Shown here: piece by piece, positions 32,616 to 42,930 of the stretch
Layout: each line of letters opens with the position of its first letter
How positions within the stretch are numbered: position 1 is the stretch's first letter
NCBI GenBank assembly: GCA_037349315.1
Contig: JBAIAC010000133.1
Coordinates: 248,001-312,000 of the forward strand
DNA length: 64,000 nt
Direction: 5' to 3'
Source: Chelydra serpentina
Taxonomy: Eukaryota > Chordata > Testudines > Chelydridae
The notes under the pieces: generated by a model
Database searches by the model: none
Told to the model about the DNA's origin: nothing
Seen by the model: only the letters and a program-made list of their open reading frames with translations
Program-made: the position numbers and the translations under genes

Positions 32616-33350
32616 GCAGTGATTTCACAGCCAGGCAAGAATGGTGGAGGGTCAACAAGCAACTTGTGCCTTGACACGGGAGGGTGGAGGAGCCTTTTAA
32701 TTGTCTCCTCGCTATTGGAACTGCCTGGGGGCCTGATTCTCAGTGACATTAAGGCAGCTCTGGCAGCCTAAAATATATTGGTTCCACCCACTTTAATGGC
32801 CCTTTCCTGCCAGACTGGTGTAAGGGGGCCTGAGAACCAGTGTGTCTAATCAAAAAGGCCCGGATAGATCCAGTCTCCCCCAGCTGACGAAGGATCCTTC
32901 GCTATGCTACAACCTCCAGCTACGTGTTCGAAGTGCCCCGAATGACAGGGATCCCACCACTTCCCCGGCAGAGATGATTCCCAAGAATCTCTCACTGCCA
33001 GGAACCTTTTCTGACTCCTGTCCCACACTCAGCAACGTCTGGGCTGCTGCCCGTCTCGAAGCTTGGTTGCCGCTTTTCCTGCTGCAGGGAGTTCCGCAAG
33101 TTCCCCGCACTTTGCGCCTGCACACGCCCTGACAGAAAAGGGTTTCCTTTCACCCCTGAGTCTCTCTGCAGAGTGAGCAGCGGTGGACTGTGGATGGCTC
33201 AAACAGGTAGACTTGCTAGACGCTGTTTGGAGCAGGGGTTACAGCACCCCGAACATTAGATAGATTCTTCTCTAGGTAAATAACACAACCTGGGCGTAGC
33301 TCCTGTGGAGGAGCAGGCACTCGCCAGCTTCACAGCATTTCACACAGTAA
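32616..33350. other. Unassigned interval
   Basis: An old repeat phrase ('gcctgattctcagtgac', 'gactggtgtaaggggg') lies at 32730-32835. Nothing else was recognised. Confidence 0.3.
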
Positions 33351-33359
33351 GGCATGCAT

Positions 33360-33520
33360 TGGTATCCCAGGTAATAGATGGGGAAACTGAGCACGGGGAG
33401 GGGGGAAAGTAACGTGCCCAAGGTGGCCCAGCAAGTCAGTGGCAGAGCTGCAAACAAAACCGAGGCCTCAAAACTCCCAATTTAGGGGCCCTATCCATTA
33501 GACCGCACTGTCTCCTACCT
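33360..33520 (-). repeat. MIR-like SINE
   Basis: 'gatggggaaactgagcacgg', 'gcccaaggtggcccagcaag' and 'ccattagaccgcactgtctcc' form an inverted full core and head. Confidence 0.8.
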
Positions 33521-34105
33521 AGATTAACTGTCTTAGGGTTCAACCCTGCTCCCGTTGAAATCAATGGCATAATCTGCATTGGCTTTAACGGCGCAACCTC
33601 GCTCATTTGCACCAGTGATGCAAAACCCTAGCCTGCTGAGGGGGCAGCGTTTCCCGGCTGCATACGACCGTGCAAGAGGATCAGGCTAGGCTGCGTTTGC
33701 TGGAATCCAAAGAACCCGTTAACTGGACTTGGCTTGTTCAGGGGGCCAGTGCGGAAGCGCCCAAGGGTTAGGGCTGGCTGAGAACTGTCGGGTTGAAGGC
33801 CCCGGTGTCCTGAGGAACAAGGCAGGGGGCTAACACCGTGCGCCTTGCTCTGCTCTGCAGCAGGGCTGATCCCGGGGAGTCCTGACCAGAGATCTGCAGC
33901 AGGATCTGCGAACCCTGTAGAAGCCCTGGAGCTTGGGGTGGCGGGGGCAGGAAGCACCCCATGGGGACAGAGCTGGGGACACGGGTATTGCCGGCATGGG
34001 GGCCGGCGGAAACCCTGCGGAGCTCGGAGGTTCCATGGGCGGGTGTCTTCAGCCCCAGAGCAGGAGGAATCTCGCCCCTTTCAGACCAGTTTTGCTTGGG
34101 GGAGG
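33521..34105. other. Unassigned interval
   Basis: No exon or named repeat recognised. Confidence 0.3.
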
Positions 34106-34109
34106 TTAA

Positions 34110-34375
34110 CATAAGAACGGCCAGACTGGGTCAGACCAAAGGTCCATCCAGCCCAGTATCCTGTCTGCCCACAGCGGCCAATGCCAGGTGCCCCAGAGGG
34201 AGTGAACCTAACAGGTAAGGATCAAGTGATCTCTCTCCTGCCATTCATCACCCGCCTCTGACAAACACAGGCTAGGGACACCCTTCCTTACCCATCCTGG
34301 CTAATAGCCATTAATGGACTTAACCTCCATGAATTATCTAGTTCTCCTTTAAACCCTGTTATATAGGTTGGGTTT
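34110..34375 (-). mobile_element. CR1 LINE 3' end
   Basis: Begins 'acataagaacggccagac' and 'gtccatccagcccagtatc', runs through 'ggtgccccagagggagtg' to 'ctggctaatagccattaatg' and 'tttaaaccctgttata'. This is the CR1 3' UTR and the last bases of ORF2 in inverted orientation. It is the same subfamily as the copy at 0.1-2 kb. Confidence 0.93.
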
Positions 34376-34950
34376 TTTCACTCGGCTTGCTGGGACGCAA
34401 AGCACGACTCTTCAAGGTGTAACGACAGCAAGACTGGCAGGAGCCGAACGGAGCACAGCTCAAGGGAGTGCGGGGAGAGGTAGGGGCTGCATGGAGGTCG
34501 CCCTCTAGTGGCTGTCCACGGAGAGTATAAGAGGCCTGCTACCGCTGCTAGCTGAGGGAGCGCACCCTTCACTCAAATGGGCAAGCCCTGGGTTTTTGGA
34601 GGGTGAGGCTGAGGGCCCCGACCCTGCCCTCCCAGGAGTGGGGGAGAATCGTCTCTGCCGCAAGTGGATTTTGCTACCATCAGCGGCTGGCTTTCCTACC
34701 CAAGAGTCACTCGCAACCAGGACGCTGGGCCCGGCCGGACTGCGGCAGCCCGGTGGAGTGTGCGAAAGGCAGTGCCCAGCGTCGGGCCCGTTGGAGCCCC
34801 ACCGCCCAGGGTGATGGGGCGCCGGAGTTCTGCGTGGGCTCCCTGTCGCCAGCCGCGGACGATGAGGTCACGGCACGAAAAGCCCCTTGAGGTGGGGGGT
34901 GGGGAGAGGTGGAGGGGAGCCGTGGAGCCGGCCCCGCCGGGCTGTTTGTG
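34376..34950. other. Unassigned interval
   Basis: GC-rich and CpG-moderate. No exon was recognised on either strand. Confidence 0.3.
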
Positions 34951-34954
34951 CGGA

Positions 34955-35005
34955 GCGGTGCGCTGACAGGTGTCAGGTGCACTAAAAATAAACAACCCTC
35001 CCGCC
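34955..35005 (+). promoter_or_regulatory. E-box and MEF2-like site cluster
   Basis: 'gacaggtgtcaggtgcac' holds two CAGGTG E-boxes and is followed at once by 'ctaaaaataaac', a match to the MEF2 consensus. The combination is typical of muscle or neural-crest enhancers, but it may be chance in a 64-kb window. Confidence 0.3.
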
Positions 35006-35689
35006 AGGAGGCAGAATGAAAGGGGCGGCGTGGCTCCCTGGGGGGCCGTGAGTGAGTGGCCGGTTCGAAGGCGCGCTAGTGATGGGGAGACGCAGCTGGT
35101 GCCAAGGGGAACAGCTCCTTCGTTGTGTCCCCCCCACCCAATGCATCAGCACATCTTGCTGGCTCCACCGTGCACCCCAGCCCTCAAACCTCCTCGGACC
35201 GTGGCTCAGCCGCAGAGGGGGAGGAGAAGAGGCTACTGCGGGGGGGGGGGGGGTGGCTGTGTCAGAGATACGGGGAGGGGTTACATTCCAGACCAGCCAG
35301 CGGAACGGGGCTGGAGTCCCCTGCCATGAGTCAGTTCAGGTTAGTGGGGCTGGACAGGACAGCGGGAAGCTATAAACCAGCCCTGGGCCGCTCACACATA
35401 GAGGACAAGACAAGGGGACCAAACCCTTCGCCTTCCTCCTCTTTCGCTGCTGCGTTGGGCAGCGGGATGGGGGAAGTGTTTCCCCTATAACCCAAACACA
35501 CAGTGTTTGCCCTATAACCCTCCCACCCCGATGCCTCGGCCAAGCTGCGATGCCGGCTGCCCCCCTCCGGCTGCCCCGTGGGGCCAGCAGGCCGGGCTTT
35601 GTGAGGCCCCTGGGGGCCAGGGAGGCTGGCAGGGAAGTGGCACACAGCAGGCAGCAGCTGGCATGCGTGGGTGAGTGAGGGGGGGCCGC

Positions 35690-35800
35690 CGAGTTTTTAC
35701 ACAGCACTAATCAATCTGCAGTCAAACCGCTATTACCGCCCGCGCATCGCTCACAATATTTACCTGCCGCTCGCCGGGGGGGCGTCTGGCGGGCGTGCGG
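35690..35800. promoter_or_regulatory. Weak candidate conserved element
   Basis: 'cagcactaatcaatctgcag' and 'ctcacaatatttacctgcc' form a short AT-richer island between GC-rich flanks, next to a minisatellite. Evidence is compositional only. Confidence 0.25.
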
Positions 35801-35984
35801 GGATGCAGGCATGGGGGCGGGGGGGGGGAAGGGAGCCGGCAACGCAGCGGACACGCAGCCGGGGAGCCGAGACCGAGACCTGTGCGAGCTCGCCGCAGGC
35901 ATGAAGTCTGCACAGGTCTGGAAACCACCTCCTGCCAGCTCCTTGGCTGCTTCTCCAGGGGGGAGACTATCTGCACTTCTGCCC

Positions 35985-36590
35985 CACTGTCTGTCCGTCC
36001 GCACCCCCACCCCTCTGTCCATCCGTCCATCCATCCGCACCCCCACCCCTGTCCATCCGTCCAGCTGCACCCCCACCCTTCTGTCCATCCGTCCTCCATA
36101 CATACACCCACCACCCTGTCCATCCATCCATCCATCCGCACCCCCACTCCCGTCCACCCATCCATCTGCAGCCCCACCCCTCTGTCCATTCATCCTCCAT
36201 ACATACACCTACCCCTCTGTCCATCCATCTGCACCCCACCCCTCTGTCCATCTGCACCCCCATCCCTCTGTCCATCCGTCTGTCTCACCCCCACCCCTCT
36301 CTGTCCATCCATCTATCCTCACTCCCACCCCTATGTCCACCCATCCATCCGCACCCCACCCCTCTGTCCATCCATCTATCCTCACTCCCACCCCTATGTC
36401 CACCCATCCATCTGCACTCCCACCCCTCTGTCCGTCCGTCCATCCTCACCCCCACCCCTCTGTCCGCCCATCCATCCATCCGCACCCCACCCCTCTGTCC
36501 ATCCATCCATCCTCACCCCCACCCCTCTGTCCGTCCATCCTCCATACACACACACCCCCCTCTGTCCATCCGTGCATCCATCCCCATAAA
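35985..36590 (+). repeat. Pyrimidine-rich CCAT minisatellite
   Basis: Irregular units of about 35-60 bases are built from 'cacccccacccctctgtcc' and (ATCC)n phrases. Long proline/histidine-rich frames across it are artefacts of the repeat. Diverged (TATC)/(CATC) repeats continue to about 36860. Confidence 0.92.
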
Positions 36591-36869
36591 TACCCCTCTA
36601 TCTACCAATATATAAAGATGTTTATACTGCCCTCAGCACTGTAGTATCTGATCCATACCCATATACACCCCTTTAACTATCCATTCCTAGGAACACCCCT
36701 CCATCTAGCCAGCCAGCCATCCCCCTCCATCCATCGCAATACACACTACCCCATAGATACCCCTCTTCTAACCATCCAGCCATCCACCCCCACACGTGTA
36801 TCTATCTAGCTATCTATCCATCCCTATACACACCCCTCTATCTATCGCCATACACCCCATTTATCTATC

Positions 36870-36968
36870 TAAACGGACTAAATAATGAAAATATTATTCA
36901 CCAGTAATGTACTTACTAGCTGATGAAAACAGTTAGCTGAATAAACAATTAGATAAATAGAATTTATT
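36870..36968. other. AT-rich linker between two arrays
   Basis: 'gactaaataatgaaaatatt' and 'caattagataaatagaattt': about 100 bases of AT-rich sequence. Not identified. It might be a short conserved element or microsatellite-flanking DNA. Confidence 0.3.
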
Positions 36969-36969
36969 C

Positions 36970-36971
36970 AC

Positions 36972-37018
<47 letters not shown>

Positions 37019-37063
37019 TTCTTTTCTTTCTTTTCTTTTCTTTTCTTTTCTTTCTTTCTTTCT
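36970..37063 (+). repeat. (TTTC)n microsatellite
   Basis: An uninterrupted TTTC/TTTTC tract of about 95 bases. It is the complement of the GAAA arrays at 12.1 kb. Confidence 0.97.
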
Positions 37064-37369
37064 CACTCTCGGTAGCTAAGGATCTGTCCTTGTATGTTCC
37101 AGTCCTAGCGATTCTGTCCTGATGGAGGCCAGGGACGGCTCCCTGGTCCTCGCTATGGGAAGCCAGGTCTGGGGTCATGAAGGATGGGACGGGGATTAAA
37201 GGCACAGGAACACGTTTGTTCACTGGGGCTGGAGGAGAAGGCAAACCCCACGCTGAATGGGAGTGCGACCTCTTTGTAACCTTTCCCTTCTCAGGTGTCC
37301 CTGGCAGGGGATCACAAACCTTGACTAAGACCTCACAGCCCCAACGGGGGTGGGTTTATCATCATTTCA

Positions 37370-37565
37370 CAGACGGCCCAGAAACAACAGGGGAGGCCGC
37401 CCTACAAATGCAAGGAAATCAGGCCAGACAGACACATAGCAAACCAGAAAAGGGACCCAGGAGTCCTGACATCTAGACCACCCTGCACTACCCACTAGAC
37501 ACCACTCCCTTCCCAGAGCTGGGAATAGAACCCAGGAGTCCTGGACTCCCAATTCCTCCTCCCCA
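37370..37565 (-). repeat. MIR-like SINE with two tRNA-like heads
   Basis: 'gggacccaggagtcctgac' at 37452 and 'agaacccaggagtcctgg' at 37527 are 75 bases apart and separated by 'ccactagacaccactccc'. It is a dimer of the 76-bp unit attached to a MIR-like core. Confidence 0.8.
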
Positions 37566-37639
37566 TTGCAGGATGTGAAGTGCCCGAGCGGTGACACATG
37601 ACAAGAGATCTGTGACCAGTTTACTTTAGCTCACCCTGT

Positions 37640-37975
37640 TGCACTCCCTTTTCCTTCTGTCTAGCTGCCATCCGGGGTGCAGGATCAAAGCATTGTATGC
37701 GTGTGTTTCTGTTGGGGGGAGGGATTTGGGAAGCACATCCCCCCGCCCCCCGATATTTCCAGGCAATATGAAGCACACTCCCCCCCTCTACCTCCCCGTA
37801 TACCCGCTCCTTACAAAACTGTACCCTAGCCACCCCCCCCCCCCCCGGGTGGACACCTCCCACCTCCCGAAGCACACACTTCTGATTAGCTGTAGTCTTT
37901 GCTGTTGCAATTTTGCTGCTCTTCCCTGAAAGGAAGGGAAAGGGGGAGGGGGGAACCCACACAGAGAGAAAGGGA
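37640..37975. other. C-run rich interval, start of the homopolymer domain
   Basis: Contains several poly-C runs, including 14 C at 37833-37846. No exon was recognised. If the exon at 41 kb is real, this lies about 3 kb inside the transcription unit. Confidence 0.35.
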
Positions 37976-38110
37976 TAAAGAATCACCCGGAAAATGAATA
38001 AATATTTCAATTTGAGGCACAATCACCGCGAGTGATTGAAATGGGGGGAAGAATAATGGGTTTCATTTAGATAAGATACAGAAAATTATTTAGTGAGAAA
38101 TGAAGAATGA
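37976..38110. promoter_or_regulatory. AT-rich unique island, candidate intronic enhancer
   Basis: 'gaataaatatttcaatttg', 'gcgagtgattgaaatgg', 'catttagataagataca' and 'aaaattatttagtgag' stand out in a poly-C domain. The island lies about 3 kb downstream of the putative minus-strand promoter, so it would be intronic. Inference from composition and position. Confidence 0.35.
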
Positions 38111-39435
38111 TGAAACCCATTCAACATCTTTGTGTGTGCGTGAGCTCAAACCACATGAATGGCACAGATTCCCCCACCCGTCCTTTCTCCCCCCACCCCA
38201 CAACACTCCAGCATGTTTCCCTCCTTTCCCCCCCCACACCCGTGCTTTTCTCCATCTATCAAGCTCATTTATATATATCTCCTTTTTGGGGGGGGGGGGG
38301 AATCACAGTTTTCCCAACCACTCTCCAACCCCCAATCCCTGCTGTTTCTCCCTGATAAAAGCCCTGAAGGAAAACCCCTCCTGCCCCAGATCAACCCATC
38401 CGAACAGCTTCCAAAGGAGGAGGTAGTGGGCAAGAGAAAGAAACTTACAAGAATCCCCATGCACACTCCACAAACCCTGGAAAAATAACCCAAGTGGCTC
38501 CCCTCCTGTCATGCAGAGCAGTGGGGAGGGAAGAGAAAAATGGGGGGTGGAGGGGTGTTAATTCGAAAGGGAATCGAAACAGATCCCTGAGCCTCCTCTT
38601 TCCCAGAATCCTGCTTCCTAAATCGCCAGCCCCGCATAGCCATTCGCGCCCCCCCCCCCCCCCGGGTATTCTTCCCTAAAGCAGGGATTTAAGCCTCCCT
38701 CTGGATCAAATCCTCCGCAGGAGTAAATCAGATTCAGCCCATTTGCCCCCCTCACGCTGGTTTCCAAGAGTTATATTTATAAAAAGGAAAATATTTCTTC
38801 TCACTCTCTCTCTCTTTCCTGCAAACCTCCCCCCCCCCCCCACCTTCCCTCCAATTAAATCCACATGTGAAAAAACTGTAGCTTTTGTTCCTTCGATTTA
38901 AGTAAAGACCCACGGTGGTTTCCCGAGTCTTGCAAGGGGGGGCGGTGGAGGATGAGATGTATTTATCCTGCCCTGTCCGCCCCCCCCCCCCGCCTTGATC
39001 TTTCTGTATAAGAGGCTTTTTTCCCCCTTTAAACCCCTGTTTGTCTCATTTTCTTCCCAGCGTCTTAGTAACGCTCCCCCCCCCAGCCCCACTTTTAAAA
39101 TGAATGCTGTAGCAGGAGGGACCTGCAGGCATGGGAGGCCTCTGTATCCAGAGCACAGGGACGCTGGGAGGGCAAGGGCCCTTTGCAAACTGGCCCCTTC
39201 AGGCGTTTCATCCCCTGGTGGGGGGAACCCCTCCAGCCCCTCACCGGAGTTCAGGCTCCCACGCCCCCTTCGGTGAAGGCTGTTTCGCCCCCAGAGGAGG
39301 TGGCGTTCCCGGAACACAGACCCCCCAGAACCAGCCAACTCATTAGCCCCAAGGGCCCACCAAGCAGCCAGCGGCTGGGGAGGAGGCAGCCTGGCCAGCG
39401 TTGCCATTGAGCCACTAGCCTAGAACTTGGGGCGA
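38111..39435. other. Homopolymer-rich GC interval
   Basis: Repeated long C runs on this strand (for example 38649-38663) and G runs at 38287-38300. No exon with acceptor and donor was recognised on either strand. Confidence 0.35.
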
Positions 39436-39439
39436 GCAG

Positions 39440-39660
39440 AGCTCAGCCCCCGGCTCAGCCGCTGACTGCCTGCTGGCTCTTGGGCAAGTCTCTCTAGGCC
39501 TCAGTTTCCCCCCTCTGTGAAATGGGCCTACGGGTCTTGTCCTATTTGGACTGTGCGCTTGGGGCAGGGACCGTCTCTCCTGCCCCTGTGCAGTGCCTGG
39601 CACAACCGGCCGGCTGGGTGGGACCGCACTACAAGCAGCAAGAACACCTTCCGGGCTGTG
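39440..39660 (+). repeat. MIR-like SINE, full length
   Basis: 'cttgggcaagtctctctagg', 'cctcagtttcccccctctg', 'ggactgtgcgcttggggc' and 'gtgcagtgcctggcacaac' in order. Confidence 0.85.
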
Positions 39661-40980
39661 CTCCAGGGCCCGTGGCCCCCCTGCATGCAGGGCTCGGATT
39701 TCTTCCTTTCCAGTGGGAGCCCTGGGCCCCTCCATTTCTCTGACAGCCAGCTCAGCTCCCTGTCTGCAAGGAAGGACCAGGCCTGAGTCTTCTAAGCTCT
39801 ACAGGTCCCTGGGACCAGCTAGACAAACAACCCCCAGCAGCCTTATCAGCCAGAAATCTCCAGGCTCAGGCATTCCTGGGGGAGCGGAGACATCCGCAGA
39901 AGGAGGCTGAGTTGCTCCTTTAGCTGGGGGAATCTTTCCCTGTCCGCCTGTACACCCCCCGCCCCCAGCTCCCCTGCCCCACACACAACCCTGCCCCCGG
40001 GGAGAGAGATGCCCCTGCTCCAAGCACAAATTCCCCCCCTTTCCCCCCTTTTGCTGAGACATCAGCACCAGGCAGCCCAGGAACGGTCCCCATCCGGATC
40101 GGGGAGGGGGCCCCCGGGACTCCAGTCCAGCTAGTCCCCCCCACACACCCCTGGCTCCCCCCAAGTGGGGCCAGAGCAGGGTTTAATGCCCACTCCCAGG
40201 CACGAGTGGAATGCTCTTCCCACCAGGAGGGCCCCAGCTGTTCTCCAGCCAGCGGTTCGGCCTGGTGGCCGCTCCCCGGTGGGGGGGGGGGGTTCCTGGG
40301 AAAGCAGCCCCCCAATTTACCCCGCAGAACTTGTACAAACACGGGTCGGACACCCCCCCCCCTTCGGAACTTCAAATCGCAGCCTCTCCCCTGCTCTCCC
40401 CCCCCCCCCCCCCACATTCCCCTGTCCCGCTCTCTCCTCCCCCTTCCTTGGCATCCGTGAGACTTCTCCTTTCCTCCATTCCTCCCTTTCTTCCTTCACT
40501 TTCCCCCCTTCCTCCAGCCTTCCGCCCGCCCGCCCGCTCTTTTTGCCACAAAACTTTTCTCCGAGCAACACAAATACATACGTAAAGGGCAGCAGCCGAG
40601 GCTACCCACCCGTGTTATCCCGGGGGGGGGCTCCCCCTTAACCCCCCACTTTAGATCCAAGAAGATGCAATTCCCCCTCCCCCGATTTCCCATGAAAGAA
40701 GTGGGGTTGGGGGGGGGGCCTACCGACCTCCCCCCCCGGGAGTGTGGGGGGGGGGAAACAATCAGGAGCCATTCCAGCGAAGCCCCTGAAGTTACACCAG
40801 GAATCAGGCAGAAGGAATTGGGGGGGGCGCATTTTAGTGGGGTTCGGGGGGGATCTTTCCATCTCGCCCCCCCCCGCGCGCTCCTTCTGCCCTCGCCCCT
40901 CTCCCCACGAACAACTCGCCAACTCGCCCCCCCCCCCCCCGCGCGGACACAAACGAGGTGGGGGGGCGCGGAGCCCCCCC
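39661..40980. other. Homopolymer-rich interval, probable intron 1 start
   Basis: Poly-C runs up to about 17 (near 40399-40414) alternate with poly-G runs. No second exon was recognised. Long apparent frames on the minus strand are run-on from the exon into intron and low-complexity DNA. Confidence 0.35.
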
Positions 40981-40987
40981 CCCTTAC

Positions 40988-41048
40988 CTTGGCACTGAGT
41001 GTCGGCCAGAGTCACAACCCAGAGCAGAAACAGCCGCAGATTCCGCAT
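40988..41048 (-). CDS. Putative first coding exon encoding a signal peptide; gene unidentified
   Basis: On the minus strand an ATG at 41048-41046, with A at -3, opens a frame of 20 codons plus one base. It ends at a consensus donor (AAG|GTAAGG, boundary 40988/40987). The peptide starts MRNLRLFLLW, followed by VVTLADTQCQ: two arginines, a hydrophobic core of about nine residues and small/polar residues before a likely cleavage region. This is what a secretory signal looks like. A phase-1 intron just after the signal is common in receptors, immunoglobulin-superfamily and other secreted proteins. Upstream lies CpG-rich leader-like DNA. Downstream exons would be at lower coordinates, perhaps outside the window. 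I do not recognise the protein. The alternative is a chance ATG and donor in GC-rich DNA, which the combination makes less likely. Confidence 0.55.
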
Positions 41049-41300
41049 GCTCCTGCCTCTGGCCCGGGAGCTGGGGGGGGGGGGGGGTCCGGGGGGGGTA
41101 GTCTCTCGCCTTCTCCGCGCCCCTGCCCGGCTTCAGCGCCGCCGCCAAACCATTTCCACGGCTCCGGCGCAAGGGGCCCCTCCGGCTGGCTCGCTCCGCG
41201 CTGGCTCTGGCGCTCCGGAGCGGCGGCGGGGGATGGAACCACTGGGAGCCAGCGGGGGAGGGGGCCGAGGAGCCGGGGGGGGGCCCTCTCGGAACAACCC
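41049..41300 (-). promoter_or_regulatory. CpG-rich leader/promoter of the putative minus-strand gene
   Basis: Dense CpG ('ctccgcgccc', 'cagcgccgccgccaaacc', 'cgctccggagcggcggcgg') directly upstream of the putative ATG, without repeats except a 15-base G run (41073-41087). No TATA box was seen. It fits a CpG-island promoter and 5' UTR. The start site is not defined. The G-rich minisatellite begins immediately beyond it. Confidence 0.5.
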
Positions 41301-41379
41301 ACCCGGCAACTTGGGCCAAGTTGGGGGTGGGATTGTGGACGGAGGCTGGGGTTGGGTGGACTGGGGTGGGGGAGAGCCT

Positions 41380-42060
41380 GGACATGGGGGAGGGGATCAG
41401 AGAAGTGGGGGGGGGCGGGTGTTTTTGACATGGGGGGCAGATTCTGGGTAGAGGCAGAAGGTGATTGACGGGGGGGGGAGGTCCTGGACATGGGGAGGGA
41501 GTTTTTGACGGGGGGGGGGGGCAGATTCTGGGCAGAGGCACAGAGGGTAATTGACTGGGGAGGTCCAGGATATGGGGGAGGGGATCATAGAGGTAGGGGG
41601 TGTTTTTGACATGGGGGGCAGATTCTGGGCAGAGAGGGTGATTGACTTGGGGGGGGGGGTCCTGGATATGGGGAGGGAGTTTTTGACATGGGGGGCAGAT
41701 TCTGGGCAGAGAGGGTGATTGACTTGGGGGGGGTCCTGGATATGGGGAGGGAGTTTTTGACATGGGGGGCAGATTCTGGGCAGAGGCAGAGAGTGATTGA
41801 CTGGGGGGGATCCAGGATATGGGGGAGGGGATCATAGAGGTAGGGGGTGTTTTTGACATGGGGGGCAGATTCTGGGCAGAGACAGAGAGTGATTGACTGG
41901 AGGGGGGTTCTGGACATTGGGAGAGAGTTTTTGACATGGGGGGCAGATTCTGGGCAGAGGCACAGAGGGTAATTGACTTGGGGGGAGGGGAAATCCAGGA
42001 TATCGGGAGGAAATTCTTGACATGGGGGAGGGGATCATAGATATGTGGGGGGGAGGAGTT
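41380..42060 (+). repeat. G-rich minisatellite upstream of the putative promoter
   Basis: About eight units each contain 'gacatggggggcagattctg', 'ggcagag', 'gtgattgact', a G run and a 'gg(a/t)cctggatatgggg' or 'atccaggatatggggg' phrase. Some units carry an extra 'gatcatagaggtaggggg' segment, giving short and long unit types. Almost every unit has several runs of three or more G on one strand. It ends against further G-rich sequence to about 42440. Large frames across it are artefacts. Confidence 0.92.
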
Positions 42061-42735
42061 TTTTGAACACGGAGCAGACTCTGGACAGAGACAGAAGATG
42101 TTCCAGGGGGAGGGAAGATCCTGGATTTGGGGGGGATCCTAGAGGAAGGGGGGATCCTGCAAATGGGATGGGGTGGGCAGAGCTTGGGCAGGGAGTGGGA
42201 TCCCTGATGCAGAGGTGGGATCTCTGAGAGGAGGGGTGAATCCTGGGGGGGGGGGGGGAGATCTTTGAATCAGCAGGGGGGATCCTTGATGGGGGGGGAA
42301 AGTCTTTGACAGGGGTGGGGGAGGGGATCCTGTTTGACAGAGGGAAAATGTGGGGTGGGGGGAGACTCCTGGACATGGGGGTTAGGGAATTCTGCACTGA
42401 GGGGTGGGAAGAAGAGATTGTGGGAGGAGGGGGTCAGACTTTTATCTTGGCTCAGGCACCCCTCCCCCGCTCTGCACCACTCCCCCCTTCTTCCCTGCGG
42501 AGTGACGGAAGTCCCTTGCACCCCCATGTTCTTGCGCATGAAAACAGGCCCCCCTCTCCAGCTGCAGCCCAGGCCTTCCTCCCTAAGGCCCATGGGGTAG
42601 GAACCCCGCCCCCCCCCCCCCCCGCCTTACCCCAGGTGGGCAGCGGGAAGGCGGCCTTGGCTCTGTGCTTTTAAAGGGACAGGATGCCCCTTTGCCCTCA
42701 TTTCATTTTGGCTGGGAGTGCCCAGGACACTCACA
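42061..42735. other. G-rich flank of the minisatellite and C-run segment
   Basis: Degenerate 'gggatcctg' and 'gaggggggatc' phrases continue to about 42440. A 15-base C run lies at 42609-42623. No gene was recognised. Confidence 0.4.
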
Positions 42736-42737
42736 GA

Positions 42738-42930
42738 CAAGGGGAGGGGGGAGCTAATATCTTTTATTGGGCCAACTTCTGGTGGGGAGAGAGAGACATT
42801 TTCCAGCCACATTCGGGGCTGGGCAAGGTGACCCCCCCGCCCAGCATAATACAAGGTGTTTAGCAGAAGCAGCCATTCAGGGTAGAGTGGCCCATTAACA
42901 CCTCTGCAGAGGCACATGGAGACAGGAGTT
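42738..42930 (-). mobile_element. Penelope-like element fragment (tentative)
   Basis: 'taatatcttttattgggcc', 'aacttctggtggggagag' and 'ggcccattaacacctctgcag' match a high-copy sauropsid repeat. I associate it with Penelope-like elements, from memory and not proven. The ribozyme-like part is too mutated to fold here. The orientation matches the fragment at 43.44-43.52 kb. Confidence 0.45.

Noticed and set aside
35795..36644. Two long overlapping Pro/His-rich frames on the plus strand
   Set aside because: They follow the CCAT minisatellite unit. No coding signature outside the repeat.
40984..41937. Open frame of 317 residues on the minus strand, Pro/Ser-rich
   Set aside because: It is the G-rich minisatellite read as protein. 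The residues repeat with the DNA unit.
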